A DNA stretch of 64,000 nt, taken from Clonostachys chloroleuca (taxonomy: Eukaryota; Ascomycota; Sordariomycetes; Hypocreales; Bionectriaceae). Shown in pieces: positions 21,466 through 31,194 of the stretch; position 1 is the first letter of the stretch, and every line of letters starts with the position of its first letter. A program made the translations under genes and the position numbers. The notes beneath the pieces are model-generated. The model saw only the letters and a program-made list of their open reading frames with translations. It was not told the origin of the DNA and made no database searches. The stretch spans positions 30,628,001-30,692,000 of the forward strand of contig JBANAY010000003.1 in the NCBI GenBank assembly GCA_037952775.1, written 5' to 3'.

Positions 21466-23149
21466 ATGGCTGACGTCAAGTCTTCAGCCCACGCAGAGTC
21501 TGTCCGAGTCTCTCACGAAAAGCAAGATGTTGACCATCTTGAGAAGTCCGAGAGGGCCTCAATCCGAGAGGAAGAATCAGACCCTGTCGAAGCGAGGAAG
21601 ATTATTCGGAAGATCGATTATCGCATCCTCCCTCTTCTCATCCTGTTATACACTCTTACGTTCCTAGACCGTGTCAATATTGGCAATGCTCGTCTCTGGA
21701 ATATGGAGAAGGATCTGAAGATGAGTGGAAACCAGTACAACCTGGTCGTCATGAGTATGTCTTCATTATCCAAAGCCGGGAATTCCAATTCCTCACACTG
21801 ACTATCTGGCAGTCTTCTATGTTCCTTACATTATTCTCGAGTTACCGTCGAATATGATTCTTTCGCGAGTTCAACCTCGATATTATATATCCTTCCTAGT
21901 GATGGGTTGGGGCCGTAAGTCTTGCACTTTGGGTTTATACAATAACACCACGCTCATTAACACGACTTCTCAGTGTCTGTCACTTTCGCTGGCTTCTGCA
22001 AGTCCTTTGCCGGTTTGATGACTGCTCGTGTCTTTGTCGGAATCTTTGAGGCCGGTATGTTCCCTGGATGCTTGTTCCTTATCGGTTCATGGTACCGCCG
22101 TCACCAGCTTTTCACTCGAATGGCGTGGTTCATGGTATCCAACGATATTGCCGGTACAATTTCTGGCCTTCTTGGTGCCGGCCTTGGATCTCTCGACGGC
22201 ACCGGTGGATACTCTGGGTGGTCATGGATCTTCTTCATTGAGGGTGCAATGACCTGTGCCGCTGGGGTTTTGGCTTTCTTCTTCCTTCAGCCTTTCCCTC
22301 ACGACGCCACGTTTCTCAAGCCGGAAGAGAAGGCATGGCTTCTTCGCAGCCTCGAAATCGACTCGCAGAGGAATGGCATTAAGCACGAGAAGATGACAGT
22401 CAAGGGCGCTTTCCGAGCCCTCAAGGACTGGAAGGTCCTCACCGCTGGCGTGCTCTACCTAGCGGTCTGTGTGACAGCTTATTCAATTTCCGTCTTCACG
22501 CCAACTATTCTCCAAACCTTCGGCTGGAGCAGTATGAAGTCCAATCTGCTCTCCGCACCCATCCGCATTGCTTCAGGCATTGTCTCCGTCATTATGGGGT
22601 GGATTTCTGATAAGCTCAAGCGCAGAGGCTATTTCTGTGTCGGTGGATTCTCCTTCAGTATCCTTGGTCTCTTCCTGGTGATGTTGATTCGCGACGGCAA
22701 TGTCCGATATGGGGGCCTATATATTTCGGCCATCGGTATCTACATCTGCCAACCTCTTGTTATAGCTTGGTGGTAAGTCCTAGGACGTTGATTATGACAG
22801 TTCTACAAATCGTCAACTTTGCTAATCAATCTTACGCAGCACCAACCAAGTTGTCGGCAACGTCAAGCGTGGTACTCTCACTGCCTTTGCCGTCAGCTGC
22901 GGACAGATTGGTGGAATCATCTCCGCCCTCGTGTTTCCATCGAGCGACGGTCCTCAGTATGTTCCTGGTGTGTCGGTCTGCATTGCCTTCCAGGTAACAG
23001 GTATCATTGCAGCCATCAACATGTGGGTGTGCTGCGCCTGGGAAAATCGCAAGCGAGAGGCAGGGAAGCGTGATCACTTGCGAAACCTGACGGAGGCAGA
23101 AATCAATGAACTCGGAGAGAAACACCCCGACTTCCGGTATACCCTTTAA
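21466..23149 (+). CDS. MFS transporter, anion:cation symporter (Dal5/allantoate permease) family
   Basis: Four exons (21466-21754, 21813-21914, 21974-22772, 22840-23149) give 499 aa. A charged cytoplasmic N-terminus is followed by the family-typical RKIDYRILPLLILLY and FLDRVNIGNA, then FVGIFEAGMFPGCLFLIGSW and WSWIFFIEGAMT, and ten or more further hydrophobic spans. The central loop is hydrophilic (FLKPEEKAWLLRSLEIDSQR). ACS-family proteins import organic anions such as allantoate, nicotinate or aromatic acids. Sharing a promoter with the FAD monooxygenase and sitting in the catabolic block suggests uptake of the cluster's aromatic acid (inference). Intron borders are all GTA/GTAAG...CAG. Confidence 0.9.
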
Positions 23150-23418
23150 TCCATAATTAGCTTGAAAAACGAGTATGATTGGAGGATACCAAAGTGTACA
23201 GGTTGCTTTGGGATGTCTCTCCTCTTATGGGTATTGACTGAGCAGCAATTCTTGCAAATATCCAAGGAGATACTCCTCAAATTGACTTTGTCTTAATAAA
23301 AGTTTCATCCAATCCGTTTCTCAAATCTCTCATCTCACTTGTGATATTCATGGTATATCGATTACAATAGTAGCTAGCATTCTGCCTACACTTATTATAC
23401 ACATTGCATCCCTCACGT

Positions 23419-26012
23419 TCAACTCGATGCGGGATCACCATATCCAGCCAGAAACAACTGCATATTCGACCACTCGGAGACAGGCATTTCTCCATCTGCC
23501 GGGAGTGGCATGTTCATCCCCATAGCATCCTCTCCAAATGTCATAAAGGGGAAGAGATCCAGCATTGTCGACGGGTTGCCGAAGTTTTGAAGGGAGATTT
23601 CGTCCATGGACCCTGCCATGCTAGGGTTGATGCTAGAGCTCGGCGTTCCATATTGCTGTGGCCCGGCCTGGAGGGCAGTGATATAATTTCCAGGAAACTC
23701 CTGGCGCTTTTCGAGATTGACACATCCCGCAAACGTATCGACCACTCGAGCGAAGCGTTTCATGGATCCAGACTTGTCGGTGTCATTAATAACATCGCGA
23801 ACCGTAGATACGAGGTTAAATAAATGAGTGTGTAGCTCCTCAGTCCCTGCTCCCGGCTCTTGCAGGTCCTGTCTGGGTGGCAGGAGAAGCCGTAGGATGA
23901 GAATCATGGCAGCACAATAACAGTAAAATATGTCCAGCCCGGTAAGCCCATTAAGGACATCAAAATGGTCCAGAAGTAATATGAGGTAGCATAGTTGAGA
24001 CGCATGGCTAACGCAGACAGATGCGTGTGGCGAAAGGCGTTCTGGTTTAGAAGATGCAGCCTGGCTAGACGTTTTGCGCATCATGGACACATTGCGGAGC
24101 AGGATGGATCTCGTAGCCACGATGGCAATATAGTGGAACTGAATGTGCAACAGCAAGACAGCTCGCAATTGCGATCTCGTCTTCCACGCAAGCGATGCCT
24201 TCAGATCCTCCAAGTCCAGTGTCCCCGTACCGTGAGCAGCCTCCTCCACCCCAGGAAGTCTTACCAAAGGCACGTCAAACCCAGGCACTTGGCTTATCCC
24301 AAGCTTCCAATTTCTCAGAGTAGTGAGGACTTCCTCGACAGTTGGGATTGATAAGGACGCTCGCTGGCTCCTACCAGTATACATCAGCCGTGTCCGGCCA
24401 AGGATGGCCTGAAGTTTCAGCGACCAAGACAAGAGCTTAGCATCCGTGCCGCCGCTGCCATCCAAAAACCCCTCACGGGGAGCGACGATCTCGGCATCTG
24501 TCTCATGGATCCCGCTCGGACGACCCAGGCTCAGCTCGAGGAATTGGTCAAACGAATACAGAGTACAAAACACCAGCCGGCGGATCTCTCGCTCAAGAGG
24601 ACGAAAGGAGGACGCCATATCCAATCGATGAAGACCGAGAGCAAACGAGATCCTGGTGGCCGTCCCGACCAGATTCCACGCAGCATTACGCTCATTGTTA
24701 TTATGCAGAAACAGTGCCAGCAAAAGCAACACACGGACATTTGTCAAGGAGCATTTCGATATAAATTGCGGCAGCAGGCTCCGCGCCATCGATACGGACG
24801 TCCGTCGGAGTTGAGCATGGTCGAGGTTCTGGATATTTCGGTTCGTAATAGATCCAAACACGATCACCATGTATAAACAACCAATCCAGCCCCAGTCTGG
24901 ACGAGGCCGTGTCCGCGCGAGGTGAGGATTTCTTCGCGTTCGGACAACGAAGAGCTCATATTCATCTTCGAAAGTGGCGCGATGGAACAGGGGGAAATCG
25001 TCATGCACGTTTTTGAAGTAGGAGTGGATGAGTAACTCTAAGATGTCGTTTGGAGGCAGCTGTCGCACAATCTCTTCCATGTCAGCAATTGGGAAACGCG
25101 CAAAATCTCGTGCAATGGCGGAGGTGATGGAGTCAGGGGAGACCCCGTCTGTTTGTGTGGAATCGGCGGTAGCGGGATCCGTCTGCTCTGGCTGTTGTTC
25201 TTCGGCATCATCCGCCTCGAGGGCCTGAGCAATGTCATCTCCAGTGAACTTGGCGGCTCCCTCCGGCTTCGTCGTGGCACTGCCACCAGGCGCACTATTT
25301 GAATCGACGAGATGCCGGAGTTGATTCAGAAAGTTCAGAGTCCCTGAAGGTCCTATGTAGTGTTCGTGACCCGAAGTATCTTTTATCATCGAGGCTTCTG
25401 CCTCGTCACTGTGAGAGCTAGCTGTGAGGCGCGACGATTGGTTTTGAGGCTCGACAGTAGAAGAATGGCCGCCAATCGATGATGCGGGAGGAGTGAGCTG
25501 TCGATCTCCTCGTGATAGCTCGTTCATATCTACCTCCGGTCTGTTTGGAGAGGTTATATCGGGCATCGTATAACCCATTCGACATCCGAGATTGACTAAA
25601 TCGGCTGCCGACTCAACGGCAGCATCGGGGAATGCGCCCTTGACGATGGCCTCTAAACAACGATATCTGCAGGCGGTCAGCCCCCTGTACTTGCAAGGTA
25701 TTGTCAATGTTGAACATACCGATCACTCAATTCTTCTACACTACCGTAGAAGCGAGTTTTCCTCGGGGCAGTGTAAGAACAGGTCGCATTGTGCTCCTGG
25801 CACATGACGCATCCATCACCGTTGACGGATGGTACACACCTACAACGTCTCTATGTCGCAGCATCAAGTCAGCAAATACAGCCAAGACTCAAGGGATTGC
25901 TCAGTACTTAGCACACCTTACGACAGCGATCACAACTCTGAGCATTCCGTTTTCGGAACTCTTCGGGAATGCGACGTCCCCGGCGCCGGGCAGCAGAGAG
26001 TGAGTCAGGCAT
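23419..26012 (-). CDS. Zn2Cys6 transcription factor, likely regulator of the catabolic cluster
   Basis: Three exons (26012-25917, 25850-25720, 25666-23419) give 824 aa. The zinc cluster spans the first intron: CDRCRK joins RRCRC, then GDGCVMCQEHNATC, fitting C-x2-C-x6-C-x8-C-x2-C-x6-C. The linker SVEELSDRYRCLEAIVKGAF is typical of xylanolytic-type fungal regulators. The fungal_trans middle homology region follows (SYFKNVHDDFPLFHRATF, AWNLVGTATRISFALGLHR, FCTLYSFDQFLELSLGRPS). Low-complexity acidic and Gln/Pro stretches lie between. It is divergent from the enol-lactonase-like gene, and their shared promoter has an operator-like site at 26226, so autoregulation is plausible. The CGG-N10-CCG sites fit what such dimers bind. 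Confidence 0.9.
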
Positions 26013-26225
26013 GGCAGCGCTAGGAAATCAGATCGACCCAGCTGGAGGAAGGGCGCTGAGCAGTGTTTCGGCTGCGGAGGAGCGAACAGAGGAGTCAGCG
26101 AATCGATGTCACCGACAGAGTGAGATTGAGATGGAGATGAAGATTCACCTGGGGTCGGGGCCCCGGTTGCTGTTGTGGAGAAACAGAGTTGCTAACCCAC
26201 AGCTGGCGCGGGGTCATCAGGAGCT

Positions 26226-26241
26226 AGGAAGCATGCATCCG
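26226..26241. promoter_or_regulatory. Putative Zn2Cys6 operator, one base off consensus
   Basis: AGGAAGCATGCATCCG lies between the regulator (start 26012) and the enol-lactonase-like gene (start 26377). It equals the reverse complement of the 15065 site except for the first base (A for C). The rest of 26013-26376 is unremarkable. Confidence 0.5.
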
Positions 26242-26376
26242 ATGATGCTTCTGGTATTAGTGGCAGATTCGTAAAAAGCTTCTGCGTTATATCATGGTTG
26301 AGGGGTCAATTTGCATGTGCCAGAGCCCAGTAGCTGAAGAAACCTTATGTTTACAGCATTCCTTAGTACATTCACC

Positions 26377-27237
26377 ATGGCTAGCAAGATCTCACTCCCA
26401 GACTCAAGAACGTTATCATACGTTCTCGATGAAACTCCCAAGGGCGGGCCCATTGTCCTGCTTTCAAACTCGCTATGCGCTCCTTTTGGTGCCTGGGATC
26501 ACTTTGTTAAGATGCTCAATAGCAATGGGTTCCGAACACTGCGTTATGATCAAGTAGGGCACGGCCAATCTTCATCTCCCCCAGAATTAAACACGACATT
26601 TGGCTCCATGGCCGCCGACGTCTATGCTCTTCTTCAGGCCTTGAACATTTCAAGTTTACACGGCTGGGTTGGCGTATCAATGGGTGCAGCAAAGGGGGTA
26701 TGCTTCGTTTCTAAATATCCGAAAATAGTTAGCAAACTCGTCATTTGCGATACAATTTCAGCCTCACCTGTCAACCTTGGCGGTGCCGATGTGTTTGGAC
26801 CAAGAGTTGTAGCCGCGAGAGAAGTTGGTCATCTAGAAGACGCCATTCAGTCAACCTTGGATCGCTGGTTTGGCAAGGCTTGGCTCGAGGAAAATCCCAA
26901 GGAGGCCGATCGAGTAAGAAACGTCATGAGAGGGACTACTCTTGATGGTTTCGAGGCTTGCTGTCACGCCTTGAGAAGCTCGAGCTTTGACTTGCGGCCA
27001 ATCCTGAAAGATGTTGGTTCCTCAGTCGAAGATGCTCTTTGTGTGGTTGGAGAGAAGGATGCGAACCTACCTCAGACTATGGATGAGATGAGGGAAGAGA
27101 TAGAGGCAGGGTTTAGGGCTTCGGGGAAGGACAACATCATCCGTCTCGAGGTGATAAAGAATGCTGGACACGTGTGCTTCATCGATGGACTTGAACAATT
27201 TTCAGAGATTGTGGTGCGTTGGTTGATCAAGCATTAG
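26377..27237 (+). CDS. Alpha/beta hydrolase, 3-oxoadipate enol-lactonase-like
   Basis: One uninterrupted exon of 286 aa starts at MASKISLPDSRTLSY, the first ATG with a good context (CACCATGG). The fold shows PIVLLSNSLCAPFGAWDHF (oxyanion region), RTLRYDQVGHGQSS, the nucleophile elbow GWVGVSMGAA (Ser) and a C-terminal IKNAGHVCFIDG (His). Length and motifs fit bacterial PcaD and its fungal relatives, which hydrolyse beta-ketoadipate enol-lactone, the late step of catechol or protocatechuate breakdown. A general esterase or haloperoxidase-like role cannot be excluded. It is divergent from the cluster regulator, which supports a catabolic assignment. Confidence 0.82.
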   Translation: MASKISLPDSRTLSYVLDETPKGGPIVLLSNSLCAPFGAWDHFVKMLNSNGFRTLRYDQVGHGQSSSPPELNTTFGSMAADVYALLQALNISSLHGWVGVSMGAAKGVCFVSKYPKIVSKLVICDTISASPVNLGGADVFGPRVVAAREVGHLEDAIQSTLDRWFGKAWLEENPKEADRVRNVMRGTTLDGFEACCHALRSSSFDLRPILKDVGSSVEDALCVVGEKDANLPQTMDEMREEIEAGFRASGKDNIIRLEVIKNAGHVCFIDGLEQFSEIVVRWLIKH

Positions 27238-27807
27238 AGCATTGACAGAGGAAATTCCTTCCAATACATCACCGGACTCAGGTCCAGCGATTCTACGCCC
27301 AAGAATCAATCGATGAGTAGTATTTCGGTTCATAGATCACCAGGTCTGGTACCTGTCATGAATACGCCCGCACTCAAATAAACGCTATCATGTAATTCAA
27401 ATAAGTCTCGTTTCTCCCGTCTCCAACGCAGCCAGTTGGAGCCGCTGCATTTCATTTGATTGTGTTGCTATTTCATTTCCCTTACAACGGATACACAGCC
27501 TCTGCAATTGCGCGTTCGATTCAGCTTGGACAACCCAGCATTCATCGGAAATATGCCGCTCCAGTTTTGATGATGGTCCATCAGCAGGGGCCTAATTGTG
27601 AGAAATTACCGTAACAGGAAGAGCGAAGCGATGTCAGCGAGAAGCGTCATTCTTGGTCTTCAAGGATTTAGCTGCGCCACTATATAGCACCATTCGGATC
27701 GCATTGATCTGTCCGCGCATCGAGGGATATCCTTTCTATGTTTTGCTCTGTAGTTTCTCATTGAAACTTATTCCCCGAATCATTTCATTATCATATTCTC
27801 GCTCGAT
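27238..27807. other. Intergenic, right edge of the catabolic block
   Basis: This lies between the enol-lactonase-like gene and the rightward 2EXR gene. No gene, repeat or CGG-N10-CCG site was recognised. Confidence 0.45.
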
Positions 27808-29106
27808 ATGGCGACCTCCAGGCCGCGTTTCAAAACGTTGAATTCGCTCCACTTTCCCGGGCCACCGACCACACAGAACAATGACTCCTTTCATTTGTTT
27901 CCTAAGTTACCGACAGAAATCAAATTGCAAATATGGAAGACAGCCTTCGTTTCGCGCCGTCGACTTATCACAATTCGCCTGACCGATCCTAGCGCTATAG
28001 AGCAAGTTGATCCATATGGGAGCTACGAAGAAACAGTTGGCTCTACCGATTTGGTCGATTTTAACCTCTGGCATGACAAGCCAAGTCCATGTAATCAGGG
28101 AATCTGGAAAGCCTCCATTGACCAAAAGCCCCTCCGTAACCCTCTGATGCAGATATCTCGCGAGTGTAGACAACTCGCAAAGCATCAGTTCCGACTTCCC
28201 CTTCGTTCGAATCCCAGCTATGACGTGCCGCAGCCTACACTGTGGCTGGACCCCGAGAACGACTACATATTCATAGCACAATTTGATGTATCAGCCCTGA
28301 CATTTATCTCTTTCGTGAGTCATATGAGACTCTCTGATCCCCGTGGGGCAGGGATCTTGCACATCGCATTTGACAGCCGATGCAGGGACAGCCTACGCGG
28401 GCTTGAGGCGTTGTCTCGAGAAGCTACTCTTGCCAAAGACACTTTGAAAACCTTCCGGGAAGCAATTCTCGGACTGAAGTCTGTCTGGTTCATTCACCTC
28501 CTCGGCACTGATTCGAGGATAATGGCAGGGGCACTGTCGGGGACGAGGAACAGAGCGATGGGCCTCAATCGAAGTATTCCCATCTTTGCACACGCGGTTG
28601 AATTCGATTTATTCACTGCTGACCCACGACCAATCCAAGCCAGTCTTAAGGGCCAGACAGTGTGGAATGATCCAAAGAAGCCAGTTGAGGCATGGCTGAG
28701 GATCGAAAAGGCGCTGGGACTTGACCGGCACAAGGTGGGAGGAGACCCGCCCGTATCAGTTATGGGGTCCATCAGTACTATTTCGCACATTCTCGCCATG
28801 TCTGGACGAAAAGGGCTCATAAGCGACGCATATTGCGATGTTAGATGCTCTCAAACTATGGACTTGGCTCTCAGAATCGAACAGGAAAGCATCGACGAAA
28901 TGGCTGACGGGGGCGGGTATTTAGAGGAGATAAGGGAAATGGAGCCCGTGGAGAGCAAGAAGAACCTCTTGTCAGCCGCAGGTTTTTGGATCTTCCCTGA
29001 GGGTACATTTGACACTCTGTTTGAGCCTCCGCGCTACGCGGGCAAGGCATATCAAGACTTAACCGGTCATCAGCCGGCTCTGGGATTGTTCGAATTACCT
29101 TCATAA
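27808..29106 (+). CDS. 2EXR-domain protein
   Basis: One exon of 432 aa. Near the N-terminus FHLFPKLPTEIKLQIWKTAF followed by RRLITIRL is the hallmark of the fungal 2EXR (EXR-EXR) domain. It continues with LMQISRECRQLAKHQF and LWLDPENDYIFI, the usual second conserved block. These proteins are numerous in Pezizomycotina, have an F-box-like leucine-rich opening helix, and have no known biochemical role. There is no signal peptide or membrane span. The C-terminal half has no motif I recognise. Confidence 0.82.
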   Translation: MATSRPRFKTLNSLHFPGPPTTQNNDSFHLFPKLPTEIKLQIWKTAFVSRRRLITIRLTDPSAIEQVDPYGSYEETVGSTDLVDFNLWHDKPSPCNQGIWKASIDQKPLRNPLMQISRECRQLAKHQFRLPLRSNPSYDVPQPTLWLDPENDYIFIAQFDVSALTFISFVSHMRLSDPRGAGILHIAFDSRCRDSLRGLEALSREATLAKDTLKTFREAILGLKSVWFIHLLGTDSRIMAGALSGTRNRAMGLNRSIPIFAHAVEFDLFTADPRPIQASLKGQTVWNDPKKPVEAWLRIEKALGLDRHKVGGDPPVSVMGSISTISHILAMSGRKGLISDAYCDVRCSQTMDLALRIEQESIDEMADGGGYLEEIREMEPVESKKNLLSAAGFWIFPEGTFDTLFEPPRYAGKAYQDLTGHQPALGLFELPS

Positions 29107-29568
29107 TCCGGAAATGTATTTTATTTGAGCAGTGAGCGTGAGTCTCATACGGTATCTCCAAAAGTGACTTGAAAAACATTTGATAAATGTCGTAAATCAA
29201 GTGGGTATATCACTTCATCCTCTAAAAAGTGACCGCCTCGCCTCAATGCTCGGTCTGGAGTTTTTGACAGGCACTAAACAACATGGAACTCTTAATTACG
29301 CGCCGCGTCCTATGGAGGGGTTTAGAGATTCACTGGTTGAAACATTCATCTAGATGTCTGGACATTTTGAAAGCTACTGTCTCATTAGTACTATTTCCGC
29401 ACTTGTTTTGAGAGTAGGATAAGGCAAGAGACGCATGCACTCAATGCGACAAAAGGTATTTGAGAAGATTAATAGATCATTATTTGTAGATAAAAGTCAT
29501 CGCTAGACGTTACTAATATACAGTGACATTATGCTGGTTCATGGTCTCGTATCTCTTCTTGAATATTC
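29107..29568. other. Convergent 3' region
   Basis: This lies between the 3' ends of the 2EXR gene and the leftward LAARLQAEE-motif gene. Nothing else was seen. Confidence 0.45.
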
Positions 29569-30300
29569 CTATTGCACCTCTACTGCCAGAGGATAATCCC
29601 ATCGCACCTTCTTCGGTCGCTTGTTCTTCGGCCTGCGTCCGGTTGACATTGCGGTAGGCAGAGGGGAGGAGTAGCTGGTATGAGCCAGGCCGCTTTTGCC
29701 TTGCTGCTGGGGACGGTGTGGTCTCTGCGTCGCCCGGGCATCTTCTTCGGCTTGGAGCCTGGCTGCGAGAGCAGCGTCGCTCTCTATTGAGTGATGGGGT
29801 TTGCGCCTTGGTTTTTGACTTGGCATGTTGTTGTGATTGTAATTGTAATTGTGGTTGTGATTGAGGTTGAGAGTGTAGTTGGAATTAGAGTTGGAATTGG
29901 TGTTTCCATAGCTCGGTCGACGAGCATTCTCTTCCGCCTGCAGTCTTGCTGCTAGTTCTGCATCTTTGGTAATTTGGCTCTCGCCTGAAAGTCGAAGAGG
30001 TCGTCGTTGAGGAACCCAGCCTGATGGGAGAGGCCCTGTTCTCGATGACGACGGAAGGTAACTCGAGTACATCGCTGAGAAGGGTGATGATTCGATTTTG
30101 GGTATGTGTAATTCCTGATATGATATTGATGCTTGAGAGTCGATTAAGCTATGGGAGCTAATCGGTTGTGCAGCTTCCCGCTCCCTCATATAAGCATCCC
30201 ATCCCTGCCCTGGGCTCACATCGAGGCGGAGTACTTTGGCCGAATCCGGCGAAAATCTGCCTCCGCCACAGTGTTGCGCCGCCCAAAGGGGCTGGTGCAT
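29569..30300 (-). CDS. Basic, low-complexity protein with two LAARLQAEE motifs
   Basis: One exon of 243 aa from the first ATG (MHQPLWAAQHCGGG). The frame is open for about 26 further codons upstream without an ATG (..AANAGGGAAKHSHAETPAG), so a missing first exon is possible. Residues near 110-125 and 175-190 repeat DAELAARLQAEENAR and DAALAARLQAEEDAR, which resemble ubiquitin-interacting helices (alternating Leu/Ala with Glu-Glu). Between them is an Asn/His/Tyr-rich stretch. The C-terminus is strongly basic (GRRPKNKRPKKVRW). N-terminal FSPDSAKVLRLDVSPGQGWD looks conserved. No family name can be given. A ubiquitin-linked role is only a suggestion from the motif. Confidence 0.6.
   Translation of the reverse strand: MHQPLWAAQHCGGGRFSPDSAKVLRLDVSPGQGWDAYMREREAAQPISSHSLIDSQASISYQELHIPKIESSPFSAMYSSYLPSSSRTGPLPSGWVPQRRPLRLSGESQITKDAELAARLQAEENARRPSYGNTNSNSNSNYTLNLNHNHNYNYNHNNMPSQKPRRKPHHSIESDAALAARLQAEEDARATQRPHRPQQQGKSGLAHTSYSSPLPTAMSTGRRPKNKRPKKVRWDYPLAVEVQ
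29827..29902. repeat. Imperfect 6-bp repeat tract inside the coding sequence
   Basis: Units such as GATTGT/AATTGT/GGTTGT on the + strand encode the alternating Asn-x stretch (NSNSN, LNHNHNYNYNHNN) between the two LAARLQAEE motifs. Such tracts change length by slippage. Confidence 0.6.
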
Positions 30301-31194
30301 GCCGGCGGGAGTCTCGGCGTGGCTGTGCTTAGCTGCTCCCCCACCAGCATTCGCAGCAACATTCCACCGCCCCTATGACATCACTACCATTTTGTCCCCA
30401 CAAATGGCCTGAAAGTCTAGATAAAGAATCACGTGCAGCTCCATATCTCCAGCCAATCACAGCTGAACGGACGGAAAAACTACATCGTCAGCCTCACGGA
30501 CTACCCTATACGCGCCTCTCACGACAGCCGATTCTCACGTCTATCAAGCAGATCGTGGGAAGAACTGGCACTATGTTCTTGCAGTAAAAAGGGTTAATCA
30601 TTCATCACGATCAATCAGTGCATCATCTGCAAGCCTCCCAGTTGGGGAAAGTTAGAATCCGCTTTGTCAGCAACTACAATATTTGGTCATTGAGAACTTG
30701 CATAAAATCCAAATCAAACAGCCCAACTTGAGTTTTGCTTGTCTAACCCCTTTACTACACTGTAGTATAATACTTAAAGACGACAAAAACTTGACGCCGA
30801 TTGGGAAACTATCACAAGAAACCCAAAAAAAAATAAAAAATTTAAAAAACAATCAGATATATGAATCTTGGCTCTCTAGACGAGGGTGTGTAAGCTGACG
30901 CCTGCGAGTGGAGTTCAACGAGGGCGAGTCCAATTTCCCAGTGTGGGGACAGGCTTATAAATGATGGAATGGATTACTGAAATACCAATCTCTCGGATGC
31001 AAATTGTATCCGATACTTGGTAGTCTTCGTACCATGTGAAAGACCAGGACTCACTCTTAAAAGCCTGAGATCTTGCAGTTTGGAAATTGATCTAGTAACT
31101 CGAGAAAATATAGAGTGATTTTATTTTCATTCAATCTTTCGGCCCTATCCACCAATTCTGCCTTTATTGATTCACTTGTTGGCTCTTGGTAAAC
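30301..31194. other. Divergent intergenic region
   Basis: This lies between the leftward LAARLQAEE gene and the rightward propeller gene. A short very A-rich run lies at 30826-30850. The short frames here show no protein character. Confidence 0.45.

Noticed and set aside
7689..27237. Interpretation as a secondary-metabolite biosynthetic cluster
   Set aside because: No polyketide synthase, peptide synthetase, terpene synthase or prenyltransferase is present; the enzymes fit stepwise breakdown instead.
30826..30850. A-rich run as a possible retroelement tail
   Set aside because: No element body, target duplication or reverse-transcriptase-like sequence is adjacent.
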